Assembly: GCA_037074615.1 (NCBI GenBank)
Contig: CM073550.1
Location: 14,340,001-14,404,000 of the forward strand
DNA length: 64,000 nt
Reading direction: 5' to 3'
Source: Leucaena leucocephala
Taxonomy: Eukaryota > Streptophyta > Magnoliopsida > Fabales > Fabaceae
The notes beneath the pieces are model-generated. The model saw only the letters and a list, made by a program, of their open reading frames with translations, made no database searches and was not told where the DNA came from. Shown here piece by piece: positions 45,323 to 59,200 of this stretch; position 1 is the first letter of the stretch, and each line of letters opens with the position of its first letter. The position numbers and the translations under genes are program-made.

Positions 45323-46349
45323 GCGCCTATTTAGATAAATTTTTAGAAAATAACTTATAAAAAAAATACTAGACGGCTTTTGTACAAGCTTTCATAGAAA
45401 ATAATTTATAGAAACAATAGATTTTAAATAAATAAGTATTTGTATAGTTATAACAGAATAAATTTTGTAATTAATAAATTACTATAAAAATATTAGATAA
45501 AATAATAATTATGATATAAATAATTATTTTAATACAATTTCGTCACAATATTCACCTGCACTATCATCATCATTTCTCTCACTACTGGGACTTGTTCTTC
45601 CAACAATCAAACGCAAAACAGAGAACTGAACTTGTGTTTGCAGAAATAAACAAAAAAATGGTATGGGGAGATAGCAGATCAAGGACATCGATGTCGATTG
45701 GAACGTGGTATTTCTTCATGATCACTAGTTCTCTGAACTGTGTGAGTGGGATCAGAACTGCAAATAGATGGAACCAAAACGAATCAGATGAAATCCGAAA
45801 AAATAGAATGAAACAAGGAGACTTGAAAAACGGAATCAGATTGCGTTTAATAGATAAGGAAGTATGAAAGGAAAATTATGAGCACCAGATCTGGCAAGCG
45901 AAGAGCACGGTGACAGAGAACTATTCATCATCTTCATCCTTCCATCGTCCACTAGCTCCCTACCTCCACCATCTCCCGACCTCCACCTACTACGAGCACA
46001 GACGAGCCCAAATCTCCGTCATCCCACCACTACAAAGACTAGAGACGGAGGACACTACAGAGAAAGAGTCCAGCTTCTTCAATAGCACAGATGTGACATG
46101 CCGCAGAAAGAAAGAGGAAAGAGAGTATAAAAAAATATATATATAAAATAATCTTTTAATATCTATAAGTTATTTTTTTTAATTTTAGAAATTATTTTCA
46201 GTAGCTATTTAAAACTATAATTTTAAATTATAGTTTAATTCATAAATTTTTTAGATAAATATGACTATTTATTTTTAAAAAAATTAAATTAAAATTTGAG
46301 CTAAAAACTATTTTAAAATCTCAATTTTATTACAATCCAAATAGGTATT
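45323..46349 (+). mobile_element. Dispersed variable-core element with unusual, possibly captured core
   Basis: The ends are inverted (GCGCCTATTTAGATAAATTT left; AATCCAAATAGGTATT right, whose reverse begins AATACCTATTTGGATT). The arms match the family (AAAATAACTTATAAAAAAAA, TTAATAAATTACTATAAAAA, TTTTCAGTAGCTATTTAAAA, GATAAATATGACTATTTATT). The core at about 45545-46120 is not a plain purine tract and is less AT-rich. It looks like part of a host transcript but matches no family I know. Confidence 0.55.
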
Positions 46350-49300
46350 ATAACTCAAATTCACCATGAGTGAAATGCCATTACCATTACTATTTATATT
46401 GCAGCCTGCCAAATTTCAAATTTGAAAATACATGTCATGTGGACTTGATTAGTTGACAATGTTTAGAAGTCAAAATAAGGAATATACCCTAAGTGATGGT
46501 GGTTCATTGATCTCAGGAGGCATGATTACCTTAGGATAACAAATTACTCCCATATCCTTAAGCATGTGCTTCATTTCCTTCAAGGGTATTGGGGTCTGAT
46601 GTAGAAGTTATTATGGTGGGTTGAAACTTGAAAGAAAATACGAGATAAGATAATAGAGATGATCGAGAATTTAGTGATAAAACTAATTGCTGGTTGGCGT
46701 AAAAGAGAGAAAGAGGGAACAAGAAAGTTGAAGCTATTATTTATACGAACCATGCTTAGAAAGTACAAGTGCACTACTAACAAATGAAAGAAGTCAAAGC
46801 GTATAAATTCTTGAATATGGAAAGAAAAACTGCGTTTTTAAAGGTGACGAAGATAACATTAAGAATGGTGAGAATCTTGTCTTAGTTTCAGTTGGTGAAT
46901 GGATTAATTAACCCTAGGTATCAAAATTTGAACCAAAAGATGACGAGGACGGACAGAGATTGGAGAAAATATGGTACTTGAGTCCCCCAAATGAAGAAAA
47001 AGTGTGGGAATTAAAGTGTAGAGAACAAGGAACCTTGTGGGATGGGATCAGTGACCCAACCACCCAACTCCAATCCATAACCCTTTTTGACTTTAAATCC
47101 ATTGTGGTTTGGAAAAAAAGATTAAAATACTGTAAATGGGGTTTAAGGGCAAAATTTTGACTTTTGTGTTTGAGTTGACTTAACATCATAAAGTCGGCAA
47201 GACAAGTGTCAGATTTTAGACGTTTCACATTGCTCTTAAAGCCTTTTTTCTTCACCTCTTGAGATATGTGAAAATAATTAACATGAAGAAATAGAATTTT
47301 GCAGAAAGAGTATTTAGTGAATGGCTCAAAAGAGAATGATTAGTGGGCTGTGACACATCATTTAGTGAATGGATGAGATCAAATTAGACCACTGAATAAT
47401 AAGTAGTAATGCGTAACCAATGGCGCTTTTATAGCCGACACGAGGAAATGGTAATGGAGTCTTAGGCTCCAACTCAAAAGTGAAGCCAAAGATTATATTT
47501 ATGAAAAGCTTTTGATGGATTTGATTTATGAAAAGATAAATAGATTAAGTCAATTATAAACAATACGCATGAATTTTGGGAATTAATCCTAGTTGTATCT
47601 AATTATGTGTTTTTTGTGCATATTAGACTTCTCATTATCATATTTATGATTGTTCTCCCATTGCAAAAGTGATTTTATAATTTTTTAGGTAAAAATTACT
47701 TTTACATTATCTTAGAGTGTTCTATGGTCGACTTTTTTGTAAAAAATTAGAAGGAGTTTGAAGTGGGGAAAAGTTAGGTATTGATGGATAAAAGGCTACC
47801 CTCCCAAAGAGGGGACACCCCCCCCCCCAAACCGGGGGTCCTTTGATTAGTCTATTTTTATAATTTTAACTTTTCAATGGTTCAGCGGTTGAATTAAGGT
47901 AAGAAATAAAAATAAAGGTGAAGAACCAATATAATTAAATGAAATAATTAGTCTTTTATAACATGATGAGCTAATATATTTAAATATCTGTTAGAAAATA
48001 TATTCACATTTATTCATTTATCACCCGAGTGAATTGTTAGTTTTATTAATGAGGTAGTTTCCTATAGAGATAATTAGACGAGTATTTTAAAAAAATTAAC
48101 ATATATATATATTACAAATAATTAGTTTAAGTAATTTTTTAATCCCTTAAATTAATTACCATAAGACTGGAGGAGTACTGTTAAAAATTTAAGGACTAGA
48201 CATTTTAAAAAAATTAGAGTTAATTAGCTGACATTCTGAATAAGTACTTAGGCAAAATGAAAACAAGAGGAGTTGAATTCAACTTGCTTGCTTAATTAAT
48301 ATTACTTATAAAATGTGGCACAAATGGCCACTTAACATGATGTATCATTGTCACAGGGGAAAAAGTATCTTAAATTTCAACAACAACCAAAAAGAAAAAG
48401 ATAAGGTTCTCTGAATTTGGTAAGTTGAATGTAGTCTTGTTCTTGCTATTCTTTTTCCTTCCCAAAGCTGTTGGTGGGATACATATGTACGTAGATTTGT
48501 CTTCAATAATTTCTTCCTCTGGACCTTGAGTGCTTGCAATAAGAGTAACAGAGAGAAGACAGCAAAATCTCCCAAATCACCTTTTCTCTGTTCACAATAA
48601 ACTACTGTACATGCAACTGTATGGAATACAGTAATTGAGGGTCCTCCCTTTTCTTTTGACAAAATTGGGGGAAAACCCCACATTAAAAATTGTGTTATTG
48701 AGAGAGACTTGATAAATTTTTATAAATATTTTAAAATTTTTATATATATTGATATTTTGATTTAGGTCTTTATTATTAAAAAAATAACGAGGACTTTTTC
48801 CTAATTTTTCTTTTTTTGGGAGAAGATTAAATTTAAAAACTCAATTAGTATTAGTATTACTTACTAATTTTAAGGATTAAAATTTCTCTTGAAGGCTATA
48901 GAAATTACATATTAATAAAAATTAACAAACGTTGGTCTTAGTAAAAAAAAATTAGCTATTTAAATGAGGTATCTAATTTGAGTATGTGTTAATGTAAAAA
49001 ACACATTTAGGATAATTATTCCTAATTACATTTAACAATAATCGAACTCAGTTAGATAGTCATATAAAAAAATATATGGAAGTACAAGATCCTTGGTCAT
49101 AATCCATGAATGCATTATAATTTATATTTATATTATAATTCTATAAATAGGACAGTTTGTTTGATTTTTTATACTATATAAATGATATTTCCTTTTAATA
49201 TTATAAGGATTTCTCAAGGACTAGATGATGAAGTCATCATTTATATGGTTCTTAAATGATGAAAGTATTAGTAATATTTAAACCCTTAGGCTGTAATTTA

Positions 49301-49950
49301 AAGAAACGCGAACAATAAGTTTGAGAAGAATTAATAATAACTTTATTTTAATAATCCTTAAAAAGATTAGCTTCTTTTTTTTTTTTTGTCTTTGATTGAT
49401 ATGGATAAAAAGTTGAGGGTTCTTCCCTATATTTTCTCCTTTTTCTTTTCTAATGTGGTCCATTAATGTATTATATGCCGACTCGAGAGATAGACCATGT
49501 AATTGTGGAAACTTTCACATTTTCGTAGGAATTTCTTCAATAATAAAAAATTAATGAAAGAACTACAAGCTGCAGGCTGCCTAATTCAGAACCTTGATAG
49601 ACTATGAAAGTGGAAGGAAAAGATTCATGTCAAGAAAGTAGGAAAGGATATAATCTTAATTGGTCAAATCAAATAATAAAATGATTTATCCTTTTCTACC
49701 TAAATTCTTCCAATCCTGTAGGGCTTAAAAAATTTTGGGATTTTTTTTTCTTTTGAAAAGAAATTCATTTTTTTGTTAATAGTTCAATACTTAAAATATT
49801 TCACATCCTTTTTTTTTCATGCATATTGGTACCCTCCTTTCTGTGACAATTTTATTCAAAATATAGTTAAATATTAAATACAAGTATCGTTTTAACATGG
49901 ACTCAAATCTTAGTAAGATATGTTGTGAGAGATTTTTTCTTTTTATATAA
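46350..49950. other. Intergenic
   Basis: AT-rich with homopolymer runs (a C-run at about 47818-47830). On the minus strand at about 48371-48570 is a coding-like stretch with a hydrophobic start (CLLSVTLIASTQG) and a charged tail (PEEEIIEDKSTYICIPP), but no in-frame ATG. No gene is called. Confidence 0.35.
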
Positions 49951-49954
49951 TTTT

Positions 49955-50165
49955 TTTTAGAATTGGTAGAGTAGACCGTCAATTATCTTTAAATATAAAT
50001 CTAGATACCTAGGAACTAAAATACTACCCTAAATATCGTGACTGAAACCACAACAAAGTGGTATTTTCTAAAGTGATATTTTTTAGAGATCAAACACGCT
50101 CTAAATAATTGCATATCTCACCATTTTATCAGTTAAACTTATAGACAATAGGTTGTGAGGGACTA
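49955..50165 (-). mobile_element. Degraded SINE, family 1
   Basis: It shares GACTGAAACCACAACAAAGTGG, ATCAAACACGCTCTAAAT and GCATATCTCACC...TATCAGTTAAACTTATAGAC with the SINE at 30498-30777. It lacks about the first 80 bp of the tail side. Confidence 0.55.
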
Positions 50166-50169
50166 ATTG

Positions 50170-51415
50170 ATTTAACTGAAGTTGGTAAATATTGTGCATC
50201 TTTTACCTTTTAAAGATTCACATATCTTTTTAGACTTTGCATATGTTTTAGATAATTTAAATTTATTATATTTTTATTTTTATTTAAATTAAATTATCAA
50301 AACTTTAAAATCATAATTAAAAGTATAATTATTTTATTTCGTGTTTGATAAAAACAAAGAGTAAAAATTTAAAATAATAAAATTTAAGCTATTGAAAGTT
50401 TCAAACTGAATATAAACAATTTAAAATAAATGTGAGTGTTGCACATATAAAGAATCCCAATATACAATTGTTTTATCGGAAGGTGATCTTTTACCTATTT
50501 TATCTGTTGTGGACTTGTACGTGATTGGTTTCTTTCTGATTTTGTGGTGAAGTTCACCAAAAGCAGAAAATAGAAAAGTGATAATATTCCTCTAGTATGC
50601 CAGAAATACCTGCTTACAAAATCTCTAAAATATCATCAAATATTAAATATTTTATCCAATTATAATTATAAAAATTAATTATTTTTTTAAAATAAATTTA
50701 AAAAATTAAATAAATTAATTAAATACGATCAAATCTAACTCTTTCATATTATATACTCCTTAATCTATTTAAATTATTTAATAAAATTTTATATTAATTA
50801 TAATTAATTAATTTATTTAAAAAAAAAGTTCATAAGACAGAACATAAAGACCTTAGATATAACTATTACAACCATTCAAAAAAAAAGAAAAGAAAAAAGA
50901 GTCAAATTAAAGCCTCCAACAAACTTGAGGAAGAAAAGGATATAAAAACCAACTTCTAATCGGATGAGTGAAATTATAGTTAAAAATAAGATAAAGAGAT
51001 GACTCAACTTCAAAGAGGGGCGATATTAACCAGCATATATGTCGAACAACAGCCGGATTGAAACGGAGCATTGTAACTATAGATTAAGTACTCCAAGGAT
51101 GACATATGTAGAACGAACGCTGTTTATGACATTCCTTGAAATTTGGAGGAATAACGTGAGGCAATGCAAGTGAGAAGGGAGGAAAAAGTGAAAGAAAAAA
51201 AAAACTTTGAAGAAGCGTTGGACATGGAATCCGGTTAGGATTCATATGTTATGTCTCCACTTGTCCCCCGCTTTCTCTTTGGTTTCTCATTCTCACCGCA
51301 TTCCCTTCCCTTTTGCCGTCATTCCAATCACCTCTTGCCACGTTTCTCTTCCTCAGTGGACCCTCCTAGATCCTGCTGTCAATCCCAGGATATAAATTTA
51401 GTCCCGTCATTTGTG
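50170..51415. other. Intergenic
   Basis: AT-rich sequence, then a less AT-rich part at 51180-51400 with no recognised gene. Confidence 0.35.
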
Positions 51416-51418
51416 AAA

Positions 51419-51930
51419 GTGCTTCAAACCTCAATTTTAAAAATGTTTTTTATCCAAATTTTAATTTATTTTTTTAAAAATAATCAGCTATATTTATTTA
51501 AAAAATTATTTAGACTAAATTATAATTTAAAATTATAATTTATATAAGTTATTAAGAGTAGCTTCTAGAACAATAATAAATTTTATGGATTACCTAATTA
51601 TTATTTTACTATTATTTTTTATACCCTCCCTCCTTGTTCCTATCTTTTCTCCACTCTCTCTCATTTCTCTTCTTCACCCCTCTTCTCTTCACCTTTTGTA
51701 CTATCTCTTTTTCACTTTCTATCATCTCTACTATTTTTAATAAAATCATATCATTTATAATAATTTTTCAATTACAAAAGTATTTTTTAATAATAACTAT
51801 CCAAACACTCATTTATTTATAACCACTTTTTTTCCATAAATTCTTTTCTAAAAACCCTTTTATAAAAATTGTGTAAAAGTTCTTTTTTTATATATAAGTT
51901 ATTTTTTAAAATCATATTCAAACAGACATA
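51419..51930 (-). repeat. Dispersed variable-core element
   Basis: Reverse orientation of the family. The right side has ATAACTATCCAAACACTCATTTATTTA and GTTATTTTTTAAAATCATATTCAAAC. The core (about 51625-51740) is pyrimidine-rich on the plus strand (CTCTCTCATTTCTCTTCTTC). The left has TTTAAATTATAATTTATATAAG. Confidence 0.6.
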
Positions 51931-52465
51931 ATAATTTACTTGGCAAAGACAAGCAAATTAAAACCCTTCATGCATACTACTTTTTTTTCCCTACGATTTG
52001 TTAATTCAAATATATATATATATATATATATGCACATGCAAATTCATCACATAAGTAAATTTTCTATAATATATTTAATATAAAAATTAGATAATTAATT
52101 TATAAATATTAAAAAAATAATTAGTTGAATTAATTATTTAATTTATAATAAATATATGTTGGTTATTATGATAAATTTTTTAATTATATATATTATAATT
52201 ATCCATTGGTGAAAAACCACTTACTATATGTAATTAATAAGAATATTTTAAAATAAAATTATAAATTTAAAAAATAAAGTATATTAAAATATTATATTTA
52301 TAATTAAAATAAATATTTTATCTAATTTTTATATGTAGATAAGAGGTAGTATTATATAATTTGAAAGATAATTTACTTTATATTAAATTAGAAAGACTTG
52401 AACTCATTTCAGATCACGGGCAGATTAGCTAAATAAGACAAAAACCATGGCCTTAGTTTGAAAGT

Positions 52466-52467
<2 letters not shown>

Positions 52468-52500
<33 letters not shown>
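52468..52500. repeat. (TG)n microsatellite
   Basis: Sixteen uninterrupted TG units. Confidence 0.95.
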
Positions 52501-52501
<1 letters not shown>

Positions 52502-53113
52502 TAAGTACAAGGAGGCGACCTAGCTTTCTTTCCCTGCTTTACTTTATTAATTAATTGGCACACACAAAAAATGTTATATTACTATCCCGTTTTTGTCTGT
52601 TAGTCATAGAGAACAGAGCTTAATTAATTGAGTGTCAACTATGCATGAAACAGCAGACAGTAGGGATACTGCTATCTGTTAAAAAAATGTATCATTTTAG
52701 ATAGAATGAAAAAAATAATTAAAAAATTAATAAATGCACGAGTCTATAAAATTTATTTTCAACAAGTATAACAATTATTTAATTATATATAATATATTTT
52801 TAATTATATATAAATATGTCATGTTCTATATATAATTACAGGAAAACCACACTTGTTGAATATATATATAGTATTGGAGTTTTTAAATAATTTTTAGTCA
52901 TTTTTAGATAATAAATTATAAAATTGGGGATTTTTTAACATTTTTTCTAAAAAAAGAAATAGGTAGATTGCCAATAAATTTCAAAATGTAAGCATCATCT
53001 TGTTGTTAATTGAAGGAGGGACAATCTTTTGAATTGGTCTCCTTGTCTATGTTACCACAACACACGAAACTATACATTACATTATGAGTACTTGAAACAT
53101 TATAAAATGCCAC

Positions 53114-53115
<2 letters not shown>

Positions 53116-53149
<34 letters not shown>
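53116..53149. repeat. (TA)n microsatellite
   Basis: About seventeen TA units. Confidence 0.95.
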
Positions 53150-53153
<4 letters not shown>

Positions 53154-53895
53154 CATTTCACAAACTCATGGTTACTTCTTCCACTCAACATGCACCTTCT
53201 TCCATGTTCTCTACCAAACCCTCCCATTTTAATTAATTTAGTACTGATAGGTATATCTTTTGAATAAGAGATATATACATACATACAGAGATTATAATGC
53301 TTTAATTATAATTATTCATTTTTTTCTATTGCTTTCTGGTACTTCCACAGAGAAGATGCTGTGGAATTTCCTTCTGTAATGAGTATTTCTCTGAAACCAT
53401 TAAGATTCCACTCACTTATATTTTAATTAAGCATATGCAAGTGAATGGGAAATCAATTTGGTAAGTGTAATTATTAGAGATGGTTTGAAATATATGTCGG
53501 CATGTGCTTATAGATAAGATAAGAGAAGAGACAATGGCATGTTAATTTAAATCTCACATAGAATAGTATAATTAGCAACTATGCCTTCTTTCTCATATCA
53601 CTCAAAACACACACAGTTTCATACGCAGGTTTTTAATATCAATTTCAATTTTTTAATATCAAATTTTTAAAAAAATTTGCAAAACAATGGATGCAAATAT
53701 AAAAGAATGCCCAAAGGAATTCCCTTATTCAGTACTGGTTTTCTTTTTATTCGTTTTTGTGACTCGATCAATTCAATCTTCTGTGATTTGATTTGGTTTT
53801 TCTTACAATGAATGTATTTGTTCAAAATTTATCAAATTACTTTCTGAAATTGGTAAACGGATAAAGGACGTGTTGAACATTATGAAAGTTTTATA

Positions 53896-54356
53896 TGTTG
53901 GTGTCACCACCTGTAATAAAAGAAAAACCAATCCGAGTCGCATCCAATAATACTATCTTTAAGAATTATTCCACGATAATCGATAAGATGAAGCGACACT
54001 CCTAAAGATTAAACGGATTCTTCTTATGGAAATAAGGGAACATAATCTAGTGGGAGTAAATAAACTCATAAAGAAATGAGCAGGAGAGTACAAGCGCTAT
54101 CACATGTTTTGAGCAACTCTTATGTGCTACTTTTATAGGCACGAAGAGGTACGAAACACACAAGTTACGTCTGTAAGAGATGATCCTTAAACCAAAACAG
54201 CGCGAAGCTAATCAAATGTTGAGGTTGAATCTTTCTGTCGCCAACTATCCTTTATGAACGGCCATAATGTCAACGTTAACTAAATCCGTTTAGATATATT
54301 TAAAAATATTTTTAGAAAAATCAAAAATATTTTTCATAAAAGTACTCAATACCACA
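53896..54356 (-). repeat. Possible solo LTR
   Basis: The segment starts TGTTGGTG and ends ATACCACA, so both strands read TG...CA. On the minus strand it holds a TATA-like CTATAAAAGTAG in mid-segment, and it is less AT-rich than its flanks. No clear target duplication was found and there is no second copy in the window, so this is tentative. Confidence 0.3.
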
Positions 54357-55027
54357 CTCTATTTCGAGCACAAGAGTGAGGGAAATTGCCAAATTTTAAC
54401 TAAATTTTTCATTAATGACACATTGTCATGCCATGAGTCCACTTCTCTTCTAGGCACATTTATTAGCCCATGATTATATCTTATTATTTATATACTTAAG
54501 TTTTCACTCTCCCAAGCAATATAGGACTTTAATTTCTTTGACACATACATACTTCACAACATTATATCTCATTGATTACCGCCAGATTATTAATTAATTT
54601 CGTAAATATATTATGATCATACAAATTAAAATATGTAAAAAAGAAATCAGGGAATTAATATTGTCAACTTGTAATTTGAAAACGCGTCCTTCTTTTGTAG
54701 GGCACATGTTTGATGACATGGTGAAATATAATTTATTCTTATATTGACTGTCATATTATTTGAAATGGATTTTCTTCTTTAGCCTTACCCTTACTATACG
54801 GGACAACATATATTATTGCACATAATTATAATCAGCTTCTTTGGATAAAAGTTCCTTCATGATAATAAGGTGAAACACACTGTTCTGTCTATAGGAGACG
54901 TATCAACATAAAAACAAGAGTAATAATTATTCTTTGCTGGAGGGGAAGTTTATAAAACACATCAATCGTTAAAAAGTAAAAATATATGTGTGAAAATATT
55001 AAAAAATACTTTCTGGAGAAATATATG

Positions 55028-55281
55028 TACTCCATCAGTGCTTAATATACGATATATTCAAGGAGTTAATATTGACTCTATATAGAAGATATATTTTTAT
55101 ATTTATCAATTTTTCTTAAATTATCCTTATTAATACTTTTTCAACAATAATCAAGTAAGAGAATGATAGACAGAGTAAATGAAGATGATTATAGTGTTTT
55201 AGAAAAAATATATTATATTATCTAATTTATTTAATCTAATTAAATTTATTAAATATATCTTATATTAAAGATACGGGAGTA
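55028..55281. mobile_element. Stowaway-like MITE
   Basis: The ends are CTCCATCAGTGCTTAATATA (55030) and the inverse CTCCCGTATCTTTAATATAA (55279), flanked by TA. The interior resembles the outer MITE at 2384-2880 (TTTATCAATTTTTCTTAAATTATCC, AATAATCAAGTAAGAGAA). Confidence 0.65.
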
Positions 55282-55624
55282 TATATATATAATGACAGAT
55301 ATAGTATTTGCTAAATTATTTGTATTTTTATTGATGGAATCTTTTGATAATAGTAGTCAAGAGTGTGGACCACCAAAGGATAAGCTGAGGGCAAATCAAT
55401 GTTATAAAATGCAGCCAAACCTAAACATAAGGGCCCTTTCACAGAAGTATATGGCAAAATGTTCGGAAACATTTTCTCTGGTGGAGTGTCATACACGTGG
55501 GAATAGTTATTATGGGTGGGAAGGTCCCGGATTTTCTCCTGTGGTGGCTCTTTCTTTCTTTTTAATTATTTTTTTTTAATATTTTCTGTGTTAGAATCTG
55601 CTAGGAGAGCTCTTGGATTGGCAC

Positions 55625-55630
55625 TATAAA
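55625..55630 (+). promoter_or_regulatory. TATA box of the NPF gene
   Basis: TATAAA lies about 170 bp before the start codon in GGCACTATAAATTCAG, with ATTGG just upstream. The expected leader contains a (TTTC)n tract at 55741-55762 and an AGAGAA-rich run just before the ATG. Confidence 0.6.
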
Positions 55631-55794
55631 TTCAGAAACAAAGCTCATAGTTTTCTATCAGAATAGAGCGTTAGAGTAAGACAACAAGCCTTATTCATAA
55701 TAACCATAGTCTTCTCTCATCACTTTGTGTGTTCTGTCTCTTTCTTTCTTTCTTTCTTTCTTCTCATTAAGTAAGAGAAAGAGAAAGAGAATCA

Positions 55795-56250
55795 ATGGAG
55801 GGGAGAAAAGAGTATCCAAAGAGAGAAGATATTACTGTTGATTGGAGAGGAAGACCCTCCAACCCTCTAAAGCATGGCGGAATGAGAGCTGCAGCTTTTG
55901 TCCTCGGTACCTCTCTCTCTCTCTGATATTTACAGATTGATGAGAATGCTTAATATCAAACTCATCTGAATCAGCTTTTTACAGATTGATGAGAATGTTT
56001 AATATCAGAACATGTTCTGAGCTATATATCATATTGATGATATTACTACAATTTTCTCTCTTTTATGGCTCTTGTTCATTATTACCTATCTCTCCGTCCT
56101 GCTTCTTTGTAAACAAAGATTATATTTTAGTCAAAGCTTCTTGTAGCATTTAATTACAGGCGAGAGGTAGCCAACTTTTGTTTCTTGATTAATTCCCCTA
56201 ATTTGTAAGAACCACCCTATTAGCTTCATGCTGCTTTTGTTCGTGGTGTG

Positions 56251-56290
<40 letters not shown>

Positions 56291-59200
56291 CATTTGAATA
56301 CTTGACATTTTCCTTTCAAAACTTGTCAAAAAAGGTGCAAACTAGGCTGCAAACCAGCTGTATGCTTCTGGGTTTTAGTCAATAGCCAGTGCTCTCTCTC
56401 TCTCTCTCTCATTTAATTTGGATATTTATTTAATGATATATATTAGTGTTGACCATGAATAATTAATATATTAATATATGTAAATGACACAGGGCTGCAG
56501 GCATTTGAGATAATGGGAATAGCAGCGGTGGGGAACAATCTGATAACATACGTGATGAATGAGATGCACTTCTCATTGGCAAAGTCGGCAAATATAGTGA
56601 CTAACTTTGTGGGCACTATCTTTCTCTTGGCCCTCCTTGGTGGCTACCTTTCTGATTCTTATCTTGGCAGCTTCTGGACCATCCTCATATTTGGCTTTAT
56701 CGAACTTTCTGTATGCCCCTCTCCTTCTCTCTTTCTCTCCTCCCATTATTTTTATGTATATATTAATAATATATATACCTTTCGTCTCTCTAGCAACCCA
56801 CCAATTACAAATATAGCGGATAACGTTTGGTGTTGCTCAATTTCATAGTTTAATCTTCAAAATCTTTTCCAACTTTTTCCAGTACTGATACTTTTGCAAT
56901 AAACTCCTTTTATAAGTGGTCCTCCATTAATTAAAGCATAGACTTTTTCATGACTTTTTGTTTTGTTTGAAATAGTATTATTTAATAGAAGGTGGGTCTA
57001 TGAGCAACAGTAAAATTATTACTGTGACCTAATGGTATAGGTTCATTGGGCTATCCTTTTCAATATAAGTATTTAATGATTTTTTTTTTATTACAGGGTT
57101 TCATACTATTGTCAGTGCAAGCTCATCTTCCGCAACTGAAGCCACCTCCATGCAATATGCTAGAAGAAGGACAAGAGTGCATAGAAGCCAAGGGCTTCAA
57201 GGCATTTATATTCTTCTTAGCGATATACTTAGTGGCATTAGGGAGTGGTTGTGTGAAGCCCAACATGATAGCCCATGGAGGTGACCAGTTCAACCAAGAG
57301 AACCCTCACCAGCTCAAGAAGCTCTCTACTTACTTCAACTTTGCTTATTTTGCTTTCTCCATGGGTGAACTTGTTGCCCTAACTGTCCTTGTCTGGGTCC
57401 AAACCCACTCCGGTATGGATGTCGGTTTCGGAGTCTCCGCCGCTGCCATGGCCTTGGGCTTGATTAGCTTGATCTCTGGTACTCTCTATTACAGAAACAA
57501 GCCTCCTCAAAGCAGCATCTTCACTCCCATTGCACAAGTATGTTTCTTTCTTCTTAATTACTTCTTATGTCGCTAAACTTATAAATGATCCCTTTGAGTA
57601 GTATACAAGTGATGCTATATTTGAAATATTATCATCACGATTTTATAATATTATAAAAGAGACAAGATATTGTGAATAAAAATATCAAATCAAAGTCAAA
57701 ACAAATGTTGCATTGTCACAGTATAAGCCGGACGATGATATTCAGTTTTGGTACACATTATTTTTATATAAAAAAATATAATAAAATGTCATCTTTATAT
57801 GATGTTTTTGAGAAAAAAAATAGTATTAAATTAAATATTTTATAAAAATACGTGTGATTTCGCCCTTTGATTATATATATATATATATGGATTTTATTTT
57901 GATACCCAACAAACACAGCCTTGAGGAGTTGACGAAGTGAGGTAGCTAGCCTACATTGTGTGTGTTTGGGTAACCTATAAACTATAATTTTTTTTAAAAA
58001 ATTTAGCCAAAACTTTAATTTGAGAAAATTTAAAAATAAATAGTTATATTTGTTCAAAAAGGTTTATAGATTAAATCATGGTTTGAAATGATGATTTTGA
58101 ATAAACTCTTAAGAATAACTTATGGAATAGTAAAAGAGTTTATGAACTACCCAATTACTATTTTATTCTGACACTCTATCTCCTTTACTCTCTCTTCTGC
58201 TTTTCTTCTTCTCCGTCAATGTCGCTCTCATCCGCTATCTCTCCTCCGGTTAGCTCCAACATCATGGCTCCTCCTCTCCATCTGTCAATCCTCTCTCCGT
58301 TCGGCTACCTGTGCTGAATGAAGAAGAAGATGGAAGAAGACGAGGAAGAGAATGGAAGAAGAAGATAGTGTGTGAACAGTGTGCTGAACAATGCTAGGAT
58401 AGATAATTTTTTTTATCTTATACATTTTTTGGTAATTTACTAATCAGAAAAGTACTTCTAGTAATAATCATTTAAACACTTATTTATTTAGAATCACTTT
58501 TTTCTTTAATTTTTTTTTCAAAAGCCCTTTTCTAAAAACTGTACAAAAGTCATTTTTTCTATAAATCATTTTTTTAAAAGTCTATCCAAATGGTTTGAAT
58601 AGATAATAATAGAGGGCCCCATATGCATATAGTGTTTTGATTTCTATTTAGGACTTGTTTGGATAGGTTTTCGAAAAATAACTTATAGAATAAATAAGCT
58701 TTTAGATAGCTTTTAGAAAATTATTTTTGAAGAAGAATTTATAAAAAAAAAGTGATTTTGAATAAATGAGTGTTTAGATAATTATTATCAGAATGACTTT
58801 TGTGATCAGTAAATTGTTAAAAAATGATATAAATATAGATGGAAAAAAATTAATTATCTCATCACCCCATTATCCACTAACCTACACGACATACTATTCA
58901 TTTCTTCTTCTTTTTCCCTCTCTCCTATTCTCTCTCCATATCCAATTTCTCCATTAGGGGTAGGCACAGGTTGGGACAGGATTGGGATAACCCCGTCTTG
59001 TGTCCCATCCCGATACAGAACACAAGACGCATTTTTCGCCCCATGTCCCGTCTCGTCCCATCGGGATCAGGACATGTCTTCCCAAACATTTTTTTTAAAA
59101 ATATATATATAAATATTATTTCATAAATCATTATATATAAAAAATTACAACAACTTTCTCTAAATACTACTATTACTCCCTGATATAATTTACAAAAGGA

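Larger units (their letters stand above)
51931..53895. other. Intergenic with microsatellites
   Basis: AT-rich sequence containing (TA)n at about 52012-52031, (TG)16 at 52468-52500 and (TA)17 at 53116-53149. No gene is supported. Confidence 0.5.

Noticed and set aside
45592..46146. Two plus-strand frames (91 and 78 residues)
   Set aside because: They lie in the core of a non-autonomous element, with no recognised domain; treated as possibly captured sequence rather than genes.
53029..53232. Frame with an IYIYIYIY run
   Set aside because: The run is a (TA)n microsatellite read as protein.
55292..55579. 95-residue plus-strand frame before the NPF promoter
   Set aside because: No family resemblance; it lies between a MITE and the TATA box and ends in a hydrophobic run from T-rich DNA.
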